From contig NW_022098044.1 in NCBI RefSeq assembly GCF_002288925.2, forward strand, positions 15,982,462 through 16,046,461: a stretch of 64,000 nucleotides of DNA, given 5' to 3'. Made by a program: the position numbers and the translations under genes. The notes under the pieces were generated by a model. It saw only the letters and a program-made list of their open reading frames with translations. It did no database searches and was not told the origin of the DNA. Positions 35,933 through 49,450 of this stretch are shown here, one piece after another. Positions within the stretch are counted from its first letter, which is position 1; each line of letters begins with the position of its first letter. This DNA is from Delphinapterus leucas. Its lineage: Eukaryota > Chordata > Mammalia > Artiodactyla > Monodontidae.

Positions 35933-36804
35933 ATAGGCAAAATAAAGAAGCAAAGGAATCACTCCCAGTTAAAAGAACAAGAGAATTCCCCTGAAGGAAC
36001 AAAAAATGAAACAGACCTCTTTAATCTAATAGACACTGAGTTCAAAAAAGAGGTAATGAAAATACTGAAGGAATTAAGAAAAGCTATTGGGAGAAATGCA
36101 GATTGCTCTAAAAAGGAACTAGAAACTATAAGGAGGAGCCAAGAAAAATTAGAAAATTCATTTGCTGAGACAAAAGGTGAGGTAAAGGTAATGAATAGCA
36201 GAATGAAAAATGCAGAAGAAAGAATAAGTGATCTGGAAGACAGAATAATGGAAATTATCCAATCAAAACAGCAGACAGAAAGCCAAATGAAAAGAAAATG
36301 AAAACAATATAAGAGACCTATGGGATAATATAAAGCATGCCAATCTAAGCATAACAGGGATTCCAGAAGGAGAAGAAAGGGAAAAGGGGATTGAAAATGT
36401 ATTTGAAGAAATTATGGTTGAAAACTTTTCAAACCAAGGAAGTAAACAGATATCCAGATACAGAAAGTACAGAGGGTACCAATCAAGAACATATTATTGT
36501 AAAAATGGCAAAACTTAAAGAGAGGATTCTAAAGGCAGCAACAGAAAAGCAAGAAGTAAATTACAAGGGAATCCCCATAAGGCTATCAGCTTATTTCTTT
36601 ATAGAAACACCACAGGCCATAAGGGAGTGGCAAAATATATCCAAAGTCTTGAAAAGGAAAAATCTGCAACCTAGAATAGTCTACCCAGCAAGATTATAAT
36701 TTAGAATAGAAGAAGAGATAAAGAATTTCTCTGACAAGCAAAAACTGAAAGAATACAGCAATACTAAACCTATTCTAAAAGAAGTACTGAAAGGTCTTCT
36801 CTAA
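35933..36804 (+). pseudogene. L1-C ORF1, start lost and frame broken
   Basis: The likely start codon is ata at 35933 (atg to ata), followed by GKIKKQRNHSQLKEQENS. A coiled coil spans about residues 40-120 (NAEERISDLEDRIMEI). A stop at about 36299-36301 ends the first frame, and a frameshifted C-terminal part follows at 36391-36699 (NLQPRIVYPARL). The final stop taa is at 36802. The sequence is clearly different from ORF1 of A, B and E. Confidence 0.85.
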
Positions 36805-37263
36805 ATAGAAAAGAAGCAAGAAAATATAAGAAGGAGGAAATCACAGTTGGAAAGTAAATCTCTTAAATAAGCCAGTATACAGATCAAAAAGAAAAAAAAA
36901 CTATTTGTGACAGTGATGATAAACACAAAGAAGAGCAAAAGGATAAACATGAAGATGTAAAACAGGACAAAAAAATCACAAAATGTGGGGAAGGTGAGTA
37001 AGAAAATGCAGATACTTTTTTTTTTTTCTTAGAATGTGTTTGAGCTTATATGACTATCGGTCTAAAGCAAGCAGGTATAGGAAGGGGTTAACATACTTGA
37101 AAAACAGGGCAACCAGAAATCAAAAACATACAATAGATTTACAAAAACCAAAAGGAAGAGAACACAAACATAAAATAAAAGGAAATTATCAAGCCACAAA
37201 AAGATAAATAAAGAAAAAGGAACAGAAAAGAGAGCAAGAATCAACAGGAAAACAGGGTTTAAA

Positions 37264-40200
37264 ATGGTAATAGAAACATATGTATCAATAATTACCTTAA
37301 ATATCAATGGACTGAAGCCTCCAATCAAAAGTCATAGAGTGACAGACTGGATAAAAGAACAAGAGCCTATAATATGCTGCCTACAAGAGACCCCCTTAGG
37401 GCAAAGGACACACATATATTGAAAGTGAGGGGATGGAAAAAGGTATTTCATGCAAATGGAAATGACAAGAATGTGGAAGTTGCAATACTCATATCAGACA
37501 AAACAGACTTCAAAGGCTATAAAGAAAGGTAAAGAAGAACACTATATAATGACAAAAGGATCAATACAAGAAGAGGATTTTACACTTGTAAACATATATG
37601 CACCTACTATAGGAGCACCCAAATATATAAAACAAATACTAGCAGACACAAAGGGAGAAATTGATGGGAATATAATAATAGTAGGAGACATTAACACCCC
37701 ACTCACATCAATGGACAGACCTTCTGACAGAAAACCAAAAAGGCAACAGAGACCCTAAATAATATAATAAAACAGTTGACTTAATTGATATTTTCAGGAC
37801 ATTACATCCAAAAAAACCCAGAATATACATTCTTTTCAAATGCACATGGAACATTCTCTAGGACTGACCACATACTAGGGCACAAAACCAACCTCAACAA
37901 ATTTAAGAGTTAGAAATTATTTCAAGCATCTTCTCTGACCACAATGGCATGAAATTAGAAAACAACCACAGGAAAAAAATTGAGAAAAAAATGATTACAT
38001 GGAGACTAAGAAACATGCTACTAAAAAGCCAATGGATCAACAAGTTAATAAAAAGGCAATTTAAAAATCCCTTGAGACACATGACAATGAAAACACAACC
38101 ATACAAAATCAATAAGATGCAGCAAAAGCAGGTCTTAGAGGGAAGTTCATAGTAATACAGGCCTTCCTCAAAAAACAAGAAAAATATCAAATAAACAACC
38201 TAACCTATCACCTAAAAAAATTAGAAAAAGAAGAATAAACAAAACCTAAAGTCAACAGGTGGAAGGAAATAGTAAAGATCAGGGAGGAAATAAATAAAAT
38301 AGAGGTTTAAAAAACAATAGAAAAAAATCAATAAAACCAAGAACTGGTTCTTTGAAATGATAAACAAAACTGACAAACATCTGGACAGGCTCACCAAGAA
38401 GAAAAGAGAGAGAACCCAAGTAAACAATATAAGAAATGAAAAAATGAGAAATCTCAACTGACACCACAGAAATACAGAAAACCAAAAGAGAACACTATGA
38501 ACAATTATATGTCAACAACTTGACAACCTAGAAGAAATGGACAAGTTTTTAGAAACATATGGCCCAACAAAACTGAATCAAGAAGAAACAGATAATTTGA
38601 ATGGACTGATCACTAGAAGTGAAATAGTATCTGTAATAGAAAAACAAAAAACTTCCTATGAACAAAAGTCCAGGACCAGATGTCTTCACAGGAAAATTCT
38701 ACTAAACATACAAAGAAGATACTGATTCTTCTCAAACTTTTCCAAAAGGCTGAATAGAAAGGAAAACTCCCAAAGACATTCTGTGAAGCTACCATCAACC
38801 CTGATACCAAAACCAGAAAAAGATATCACAAAAAAAGAAAATTACAGGCCAATATCACTGATGGACTTACATGAAAAATCTTCAACAAAATACTAGCAAA
38901 CGGAATCCAACAACACATTAAAAGGATCATACACGATGGGAATCATCTCAAGGTTGCAAGGATTCTTCAATATACACAAATCAACCAATGTGATACACTG
39001 TATTAACAAACTGAAGAATAAAAACATATGATCATCTCAACAGACAAAGAAAAAGCTTTCCACAAAATTGAACACTGATTTATGATAAAAACTCTCCAGA
39101 AAGTGGGCATAGAGGGAACCAACCTCAACATAATAATGGCCATATATGACAAACCCACAGCAGACATTATTCTCAATGGTGAAAAACTGAAAGCATTTCC
39201 TCTAAGATCAGGAACAAGACAAGGGTGTCCACTCTCACCACTATTATTCAACAAGGTCTTGGAAGTCTTAGGCACAGCAGAGAAGAAAAAGTAATAAAAG
39301 GAATCCAAATTGGAAAAGAAGAAGTAAAACTGTCACTGTTTGCAGATATCATGATACTATACATAGAAAATCCTAAAGATGCCACCAGAAGACTACAAGA
39401 GCTATTCAGTGAATTTAGTAAGGTCACAGGATGTAAAAAAATGCAGAGAAATCCCTTGCATCCCTATATGCTAACAATGAAAGATCAGAAAGAGAAATTG
39501 AGGAAACCCTCCCATTTACCATTGCAATAAAAAGAATAAAATACCTAGGAATAAACCTACCTAGGGAGACAAAAGACCTGTACAGAGAAAACTATAAGAC
39601 ACTGATGAGAGAAATCAAAGATAACACTAACAGATGGAGAGATATACCATGTTCTTGGATTGGAAAAATCAATATTGTGAAAATGAGTATACTACACAAA
39701 GCAATCTACAGATTCAATGCAATCCCTATCAAACTACCACTGGCATTTTTCACAGAACTAGAACAAAAAAACTTTACAATTTGTATGGAAATACAAAAGA
39801 CCCCTAAAAGCCAAAGCAATCTTGAGAAAGAAAAATGGAGCTGGAGGAATCAGGCTTCCTGACCTCAGACTACATTACAAAGCTACAGTAATCAAGAGAG
39901 TATGGTACTGGCATGAAAATAGAAATATAGATCAATGGAACAGGATAGAAAGCCCAGAGGTAAACCCACACACCTACGGTCACCTAATCTATGACAAAGG
40001 AGGCAAGAATATACAATGGAGAAAAGAGAGTCTCTTCAATAAACGGTACTGGGAAAACTGGACAGCTACATGTAAAAGAATGAAATTAGAACACTCCCTA
40101 ACATCATACACAAAAAATAAACTCAAAATGATTAAAGACCTGAATATAAGGCCAGACACTATAAAACTCTTAGAGGAACACATAGGTAGAACACTCTATG

Positions 40201-40858
40201 ACATAAATCACAGCAAGATCCTTTTTGACCCACCTCCTACTGAAATGGAAATAAAAACAAAAATAAACAAATGGGACCTAATGAAACTTCAAAGCTTTTG
40301 AACAGGAAAGGAAAGCATAAACAAGACCAAAAGATAACCCTAGAATGGGAGAAAATATTTGCAAATGAAGCAACTGACAAAGGATTAATCTCCAAAGTAT
40401 ACAAGCAGCTCATGCAGCTCAATATCAGAAAAATAAACAACCCAATCAAAAAATGGGCAGAAGACCTAAATAGACATTTCTCCAAAGAAGACATACAGAC
40501 TGCCAACAAACACATGGAAAGATGCTCAACATCACTAATTATTAGAGAAATGAAAATCAAAACTACAATGAGGTACCACCTCACATGGGTCAGAATGGCC
40601 CTCATCAAAAAATCTACAAACAACAAATGCTGGAGAGGGTGTGGAGAAAAGGGAACCCTCATGCACTGTTGGTGGGAGTGTAAATTGATACAACCACTAT
40701 GGAAAACAGTATGGATGTTCCTTAAAAAACTAAAAATAGAACTACCATATGACCCAGAAATCCCACTACTGGGCATATACCCAGAGAAAACCATAATTCA
40801 GAAAGAGTCATGTACCCCAATGTTCATAGCAGTACTATTTATAATAGCCAGAACATGA
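37264..40858 (+). pseudogene. L1-C ORF2, broken, RT catalytic site lost
   Basis: The start atg at 37264 lies about 460 nt after the ORF1 stop. The endonuclease motif is GDIN (37450-37758). The RT box reads FADI at 39339-39350, so the second catalytic Asp is gone. The C-terminal segment 40271-40858 is a 195-aa open frame ending with an intact Cys/His motif [18 protein letters not shown]. Several frameshifts separate the parts. Confidence 0.92.
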
Positions 40859-41394
40859 AAGCAACCTAAATGCCCATCAACAGAGGAATGGATAAACAAG
40901 ATGTGGTATATATACACAATGGAATATTACTCATGCATAAAGAGGAACAAAATTGGGTCATTTGTAGAGATGTTGATGGACCTAGAGACTGTCATACAGA
41001 GTGAAGTAAGTCAGAAAGAGAAAAACAAATATTTTATATTGACACGTATATGTGGAATCTAGAAAATGGTACAGACGATCCTATTTGTGAAATAGAGACA
41101 CAGACGTAGAGAAAAAAAATGTATGGAAACCAAGGGGGAAAGGAGGGGTTGGGAGAAATTGGGAGATTGGGATTGACACATATACACTATTGATACTATG
41201 TATAAAATAGATAACTAATGAGAAAATAGTGTATAGCATAGGGAACTCTACTTAATGCACTGTGGTGACCTGAATGGGAAGGAAGTCCAAAAGGGAGAAG
41301 ATATATGTATATGTATAGCTGATTCATTTTGCTGTACATTAGAAATAAACAATACTGTAAAGCAACTATAGTTCAATAAAAATTAATTAAAAAA

Positions 41395-43896
41395 ATTAGC
41401 AAACCAAATCCAACAACACATAGAAATGATCATAAACCACAACCAAGTGGGATTCATCCCAAGCTCACAAGGATGGTTCAGTATACGCAAATCAATCAAT
41501 GTAATACACCACATTAACAAAAGAAAAGTAAAAAGCCACATGATCATCTCAATAGATACAAAAAAAAAAGAGAAGCATTTGACAAAATTCAACATGCATT
41601 TATGATAAAAACTCTAACCAAAGTGGGCATATAGGGGAAAATCTCAACATAATAAAAGCCATTTATGACAAACCCACAGCCAATATTAATACTCAGTGAT
41701 GAAAAGCTGAAAGCCTTCCCACTAAAATCTGGAACAGCCAAGGATACGCACGCTCACCACTTCTATTCAACATAGTATTGGAAGTCCTGGTTACAGCAAT
41801 CAGACAAGAAAAAGAAATAAAAATATCCAAATTGGAAGGGAAGAGGTAAAACTGTAACTAAATGCAGATAACATGATACTACATATAGAAAACCCTAAGG
41901 ACTCCACACAAAACTACTCGATCTAATAAATGAATTCAGCAAAGTAGAAGGATACAAATTAAATTCAGAAATTGGTTGTGTTTCTTTACACTAACAATGA
42001 AATATCAGAAAGGGAATGTAAAAACACAGTACATTTTAAAATCACACCAAAAAATTAAAATACCTAGGAATAAACCTGACCAAGGAGGTGAAAAACTTAT
42101 ATGCTGAGAACTTTAAAAACATTAATAAAGGGAATAAAAGAGGATTCAAAGAAATGGAAAGATATCCCATAATCTTGCATTGGAAGAATTAATATTGTTA
42201 AAAATGGCAATACTACCCAAAGCAATCTACAGATTTAATGCAATCCCTATCAAATTACCCATGACATTTTTCATAGAACTAGAACAAATAATCCTAAAAT
42301 GTAAATGGAATCATAAAAGACCCAGGAGTGGCAACGCAATCTTGAGGGGGGAAAAAAAATGGAGGCGTAATCCTCCCAGACTTCAGACAATACTGCAATG
42401 CTACAGTAATCAAAACAGTGTGATACTGGTACAAAAACAGACATATGGATCAATGGAACAGAATAGACAGCCCAGAAATAAACCCACACACCTATAGTCA
42501 ATTAATCTTCATCAAAGAAGGCAATGTAAAATGGGATAAAGACAGTCTCTTAAGCAAGTGGTGCTGGGGAAGTTGGACAGCTGAATGGAAAACAATGAAA
42601 GTTAGAATATACCTTCACACTATGAACAAAAATAAATTCAAAATGGCTTAAAGACTTAAACATAAGACATGACACCATAAAACTAGAAGAGAGCAAAGGC
42701 AAAACATTCTCTGACATAAACTGTACCAATGTTTTCTTAGATCAATCTCCCAAGGCAATAGAAATAAAAACAAAAGTAAACAAATGGAACCTAATCAAAC
42801 TTACAAGCTTTTGCACAGCAAAGGAAACCAACCATAAAAGAACCAAAAAGACTACTTATGGAATGGGAGAAAATATTTATAAATGATGAAACCAAGAAGG
42901 GCTTATTCTCAAAAATATACAAACAGCTCATACAACTCAACAACAAAGAAACAAACCAATCGAAAAATGGGCAGAAGGCCTAAAGAGACATTTCTCCTAA
43001 GGAGACTTACAGACGGCCAATAGGCACATGAAAAGGTGCTCAATGTCACAAATTATTGGAGAAATGAAATCAAAACTACAATGAAGTATCACCTCACGCT
43101 GGTCAGAATGCCAACCATTAAAAAGTCTACAGATAAATTCTGGAGAGGGTGTGGAGAAAACAGCACACTCCTACACTATTGATGGAAATGTAAGTTGGTG
43201 CAGTCACTGTGGAAAACTGTATAGAGGTTCCTCAGAAAACTAAAAATAGAATTACCATATGATCCAGCAATCTCACTCCTGGGCATATACCCGGACAAAA
43301 CTATAATTCAAAAAGATACATGTACCCCTATGTTCATAGCAGCACTATTCAGAATAGCCAAAACATGGAAACAACCTAAATGTCCATTGCCAGATGAATG
43401 GATAAAGAAGATGTGGTACACATACACAATGGAATACTAGCCAGCCATAAAAAAGAAGGAAGTAATGTCATTTGCAGCAACATGGGTGCAAATAGAGATT
43501 ATCATACTAAGTGAACTAAGTAAGAAAGAGAAAGACAAATACCACATGATATAACTTATATGTGGAATCTAAAATATGGCACAAATGAACTTATCTACAA
43601 AACAGAAACATACAGACATAGAGATCCAACTTGTGGTTGACAATGAGAAGTGGGGTAGGGAGAGGGATTGACTGGGAGTTTGGGGTGGGTAGATACAATC
43701 TATTACATTTAGAATGGATAAACAACAAGATCCTAATGTATTGCACAGGGAACTATATGCAATCTCCTGGGATTAACCATAATGGAAAAGAATATGAAAA
43801 AAGAATGTATGTATGTGTATAACTGAGTCACTTTGCCATACAGCAGAGATTGGCACAACATTGTAAATCAACTATACTTCAATTAAAAATGAAAAT
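41395..43896 (+). mobile_element. L1-D: 5'-truncated L1 (ORF2 RT to 3'UTR) joined to the L1-C tail
   Basis: It starts inside the RT region ('ttagcaaaccaaatccaac') and runs through ORF2 to a 3'UTR ending 'tacttcaattaaaaatgaaa'. The RT box is NADN at 41861-41872. It is followed at 43897-43912 by aaaattatcatgtcag, the partner of the sequence at 34827-34842. It is older-looking than L1-C and has no long frame (the largest is 105 codons at 42180-42497). Confidence 0.9.
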
Positions 43897-43912
43897 AAAA
43901 TTATCATGTCAG

Positions 43913-44609
43913 AGTAGCAAAAAGTAAAAAGAATGAAAAAGAGTGAAGAAAGCCCAGAGGACTTATGGGACACAATAAAAGGAAAAAATATCCACATTAT
44001 GGGAATTCCAGGAGCAGAAGAGAAAGGGACAGAAAGTATATTGAAAGCAATAATGGCTGAAAACATTCCAAACCTGGAGAGAGAAATGGACATCAAGATC
44101 CATGAGGGCTGAAGGTCCCAAAATAAGGCTACACTGAGATACATTATAATAAATTGTCAAAAGTCAAAGACAAAGATTTTGAAAGCAGCAAGGAAAAAGA
44201 GAGAAGTTGCATACAAGGAAACTTCCATAAGAAACTTCAGGTCAGGAAAGAATGGAGTGATATTTTAGAAATATTTTTCTTAAATGTCAACCAAGAGTTC
44301 TATGCCTGGCAAAACTATCCTTCAGAAATGAAGCAGAGATAAAGCTTTTCCCAAACAAACAAGAGCAGAGAGGTTTCATTACCACAAAACCTGCTGTAGA
44401 AGAAATGCTAAAGGGAGATCTTTGAGTGGAAGTAAAAGGACGCCAATTAACATAATAAAAATATAAGAAGGTAGTGTAAAACTTACTGGTAATGGTAGAT
44501 ATATAGTGAAATTTAGATTCCGTAATACAGTAATGGTGGTGGTTTATAATCCACTTACAACTCTGGTTTAAAACTTTAAAAGCATATGTAGTAAAAAATA
44601 ATAACTAGA
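43913..44609 (+). mobile_element. L1-G piece 2: rest of ORF1 and inter-ORF spacer
   Basis: ORF1 continues ('acattatgggaattccaggag', 'aataatggctgaaaac', 'tatgcctggcaaaac'). It ends at a probable stop near 44423-44425, followed by a spacer. It breaks at 44609 where L1-E inserts. Confidence 0.88.
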
Positions 44610-44691
44610 GAGTAGAAGCAAGAAGAACTACAATCCTGCAGCCTGTGGAACAAAAACCACATTCACAGAAAGATAGACAAGATAAAAAGGC

Positions 44692-45633
44692 AGAGGGCTA
44701 TGGACCAGATGGGGGAACAAGAGGAAACCCCAGGAAAACAACTAAATGGAGATAGGCAACCTTCCATAAAAAGAATTCAGAATAATGATAGTGAAGATGA
44801 TCCAGGACCTCGGGAAAAGAATGGAGGCAAAGATCGAGAAGATGCAGGAAATGTTTAACAAAGATCTAGAAGAATTAAAGAACAAAGAGAGATGAACAAC
44901 ACAATAACTGAAATGAGAAATACACTAGAAAGAATAAGTAGCAGAATAACTGAGACAGAAAACGGATAAGTAACCTGGAAGACAAAATGGTGGAATTTAC
45001 TGCTGCAGAACAGAATAAAAAAGAATGAAAAGAAATGAAGACAGCTTAAGAGACCTCTGGGACAACATTAAATGCAACAACATTCACATTATAGGGGTCC
45101 CAGAGGAGAAGAAGGAGAGAAAGGACCTGAGAAAATATTTGAATAGATTATAGTCTAAAACTTCCTTAACATGGGAAAGGAAATAGCCACTGAAGTCCAG
45201 GAAGTGCAGAGAGTCCCATACAGGATAAACCCAAGGAGAAACATGCCGAGACACATAGTAATCAAACTGGCAAAAATTAAAGACAAAAATTATTGACTGC
45301 AGCAAGAGAAAAATGACACATAATATACAAGGGAACTCCCATAAGGTTAACAGCCAATTTCTCAGCAGAAACTCTACAAGCCAGAAGGGAGTGGCATGCT
45401 ATATTTAAAGTGATGAAAGGGAAGAACCTAAAACCAAGATTACTCTACCCAGCAGGACCTCATTCAGATTTGATGGAGAAATCAAAAGCTTTACAGACAA
45501 GCAAAAGCTAAGAGAATTCAGCACCACCAAACCAGCTCTACAACAAATGCAAAAGGAACTTCTCTAAGTGGGAAACACAAGAGAAGGAAAGGACCTACAA
45601 AACCAAACCCCAAAACAATTAAGAAAATGGTAA
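44692..45633 (+). pseudogene. L1-E ORF1, broken
   Basis: The start codon position reads ata (gataaaaaggcag, against atgagaagacag in L1-A). Coiled-coil and RRM-like regions are recognisable by similarity to A and B but frameshifted. It ends with the KQLRKW-stop arrangement, whose taa at 45631-45633 overlaps the ORF2 atg at 45627. Confidence 0.85.
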
Positions 45634-48600
45634 TAGGAACACACATATCAATAATTACCTTAAATGTGAATGGATTAAATGCTCCAACCAAAAGACACAG
45701 GCTTGCTGAATGGATAGAAAAACAAGACCCATATATGTGCTATCTACAAGAGACCCACTTCATACCTAGGGACACATAAAGACTGAAAGTGAAGGGATGG
45801 AAAAAGATATTCCATGCAAAGGGAAATCAAAAGAAAGCTGGAATAGCAATACTCATATCAGATAAAATAGACTTTAAAATAAAGAATGTTACAAGAGACA
45901 AGGTAGGACACTACATAATGATCAAGGGATCAATCCAAGAAGAAGATAGAACAATTATAAATATATATGCACCCAACATAGGAGTACCTCAATACATAAG
46001 GCAACTGCTAAAAGCTATAAAAGAAGAAATTGACAGTAACACAATAATAGTGGGGCACTTTAACACCTCACTTACACCAATGGACAGATTATCCGAACAG
46101 AAAATTAATAAGGAAACACAAGCTTTAAATGACACAATAGACCAGATAGATTTAATTGATATTTATAGGACACTCCATCCAAAAACAGCACACTACACTT
46201 TCTTCTCAAATGCGCATGGAGCATTCTTCAGGATAGGTCACATCTTAGGTCACAAATCAAGCCTCAGTAAATCTAAGAAAATTGAAATCATATCAAGCAT
46301 CCATTCTGACCACAACGCTATGAGATTAGAAATCAATTACAGGGTCAAAAAAGTTAAAAAAAACACAAACACATGGAGACTAAACAATACATTACTAAAT
46401 AACCAAGACATCACTGAAGAACTCAAAAAGGAAATCAAAAAATACCTAGAGATAAATGATAATGAAAACACGATGATCCAAAACCTATGGAATGCAGCAA
46501 AAGCAGCTCTAAGAGGGAAGTTTATAGCTATACAACACTACCTCAAGAAACAAGAAAAACCTCAAATAAACAATCTAACCTTACCTCTAAAGGAACTAGA
46601 GAAAGAAGAACAAAAAACCCCCAAAGTTAGCAGGAAGAAAGAAATCATAAAGATCAGAGCAGAAATAAATGAAATAGAAACAAAGAAACCAATAGCAAAG
46701 ATCAATAAAACTAAAAGCTGGTTCTTTGAGAAGATAAACAAAATTGATTAGCCAGACTCATCAAGAGAAAGAGGGAGAGGACTCAAATCAGTAAAATTAG
46801 AAATGAAAAAGGAGAAGTTACAACAGACACCGCAGAAATACAAAGCATCCTAAGAGACTACTAGAAGCAATTCTATGCCAATAAAATTGACAACATGGAA
46901 GAAATGGACAAATTCTTAGAAACGTATAACCTTCCAAGACTGAACCTGGAAGAAACAGAAAATATGAACAGACCAATCACAGTAATGTAATTGAAACTGT
47001 GATTTAAAATCTTCCAACAGGGCTCCCCTGGTGGCGCAGTGGTTGAGAGTCCACCTGCCAATGCAGGGGACACAGGTTCGTGCCCCGGTCCAGGAGGATC
47101 CCACGTGCTGCAGAGCGGCTGGGCCCGTGGGCCATGGCTGCTAAGCGTGTGCATCCAGAGCCTGTGCTCCACAATGGGAGAGGCCACAACAGTGGGAGGC
47201 CCACGTACCGCAAAAAAAAAAAAAAATCTTCCAACAAACAAAAGTCTAGGACCAGATAGCTTCACAGGTGAATTCTATCAAACATTTAGAGAAGAGCTAA
47301 CACCCATCCTTCTCAAACTCTTCCAAAAAACTGCAGAGGAAGGAAGACTCCAAACTCATTCTATGAGGCCACCATCACCCTAATACCAAAACCAGACAAA
47401 GATAAGACAAAAAAAGAAAATTACACACCAGTATCACTGATGAATATACATGCAAAAATCCTCAACAAAATACTAGCAAACAGATTCCAACAACACATTA
47501 AAAGGATCATACACCATGATCAAGTGGGATTTATCCCAGGGATGCAAGGATTCTTCAATATATGCAAATCAATCAATGCGATACACCATATTAACAAATT
47601 GAAGAATAAAAGCCATATGATCATTTCAATAGATGCAGAAAAATCTTTTGACAAAATTCAACACCAATTTATGATAAAAACTCTCCAGAAAGTAGGCATA
47701 GAGGGAAGCTATCTCAACATAATAAAGGCCATATACAAAAACCCACAGCAAACATCATTCCCAATGATGAAAAACTGAAAGCATTTCCTCTAAGATCAGG
47801 AACAAGACAAGGATGTCCACTCTTGCCACTAGTATTCAACACAGTTTTGGAAGTCATAGCCACGGCAATCAGAGAAGAAAAATAAATAAAAGGAATACAA
47901 ATTGGAAAAGAAAAAGTAAAACTGTCACCTTTTGTAGATGACATGATACTATACATAGAGAATCCTAAGATGCTACCAGAAAACTACTAGAGCTAATCAA
48001 TGAATTTGGTAAAGTTGCAGGATACAAAATTAATGCACAGAAATCTCTTGCATTCCTATACACTAATGATGAAATATCTTAAAGAGAAATTAAGGAAACA
48101 CTCCCATTTACCATTGCAACAAAAAGAATAAAATATCTAGCAATAAACCTACCTAAGGAGACAAAAGAACTGTACACAGAAAACTATAAGACACTGATGA
48201 AAGAAATTAAAGATGACACCAACAGATGGAGAGATATACCATGTTCTTGGATTGGAAGAATCAACATTGTGAAAATGAGTATAGTACCCAAAGCAATCTA
48301 CAGATTCAATGGAATCCTTATCAAATTACACATGGCATGTTTTAGAAAACTAGAACAAAAAATCTTAAAATTTGTATGGAAACACAAAGACCCTGAATAG
48401 CCAAAGCAGTCTTGAGGGGAAAAAAACAGAGCTGGAGGAATCAGACTCCCTGACTTCAGACTAGACTACAAAGCTACAGTAATCAAGACAATACGGTACT
48501 GGCACAAAAATCGAAATATAGATCAATGGAACAGCATAGAAAGCCCAGAGATAAACCCATGTACCTAAGGTCAACTAATCTATGACAAAGGAGGCAAGGA

Positions 48601-49450
48601 TATACAATGGAGAAAAAACAGTCTTTTCAATAAGTGGTGCTGGGAAAACTGGACAGCTACATGTAAAAGAATGAAATTAGAACACTCCTTAATATCATAC
48701 ACAAAAATAAACTCAAAATGGATTAGAGACGTAAATGTAAGACTGGACACTGTAAACCTCTTAGAGGAAAGCATAGGAAGAACACTCTTTGACGTAAATC
48801 ACAGCAAGATACTTTTTGATCCACCTCCTACAGAAATGGAAATAAAAACAAAAATAAACAAACAGGACCTAATGAAACTTAAAAGCTTTTGCAAAGCAAA
48901 GGAAACTACAAACAAGATGAAAAGACAACCCTCAGAATGGGAGAAAATATTTGCAAATGAATCAATGGACAAAGGATTAATCTCCAAACTATATAAACAG
49001 CTCATGCGGCTTGATATTAAAAAAACAAATGACCCAATGAAAAAGTGGGCAGAAGACCTAAATAAACATTTCTCCAAAGAGGACGCACAGATGGCCAAGA
49101 AGCACATGAAAAGCTGCTCAACATCACTAATTATTAGAGAAATGCAAGTCAAAACTACAATGAGGTATCACCTCACACCAGTTAGAATGGGCATCATCAG
49201 AAAATCTACAAACAACAAATGCTGCAGAGGGTGTGGAGAAAAAGGAATCCTCTTGCACTGTTGGTGGGAATGTAAATTGATACAGTCACTATGGAGAACA
49301 GTATGGAGGTTCCTTAAATCTAAAAATAGTTACCATATGACCCAGCCATCCCACTACTGGGCATATACCCAGAGCAAAACATAATTCAAAAAGACACATG
49401 CACCCTAATGTTCATTGCAGCACTATTTACAATAGCCAGGTCATGGAATC
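45627..49450 (+). pseudogene. L1-E ORF2, longest open segment in the window but catalytically dead
   Basis: The frame 45789-46751 (320 aa) covers most of the endonuclease. It reads GHFN instead of GDFN and RIGHIL instead of RIDHIL, so two catalytic Asp residues are lost while SDHN is kept. The RT region is interrupted by a SINE. The RT box is FVDD at 47931-47942. The open frame 48671-49384 (237 aa) holds the C-terminal domain with [18 protein letters not shown]. The end near 49450 is approximate. Confidence 0.92.
47020..47222 (+). mobile_element. CHR-2-like SINE (copy 6) inside L1-E ORF2
   Basis: The head is gggctcccctggtggcgcag and the B box is aggttcgtgcccc, followed by an A-tail. The TSD aaaatcttccaaca is at 47006-47019 and 47223-47236. 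No internal deletion is seen, unlike copy 5. The insertion point corresponds base for base with that in L1-B. Confidence 0.95.

Larger units (their letters stand above)
34843..41394 (+). mobile_element. L1-C: full-length L1 with a distinct ORF1 and inter-ORF spacer
   Basis: The 5' end 'aatcaagatggcagaggag' opens a 5'UTR related to L1-B. ORF1 is of another type, followed by a spacer of about 460 nt, ORF2, 3'UTR and a tail (attcaataaaaattaattaaaaaa area at 41370-41394). The left TSD aaaattatcaagtcag at 34827-34842 has its partner not at 41395 but at 43897, after L1-D. It is inactive. Confidence 0.93.
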
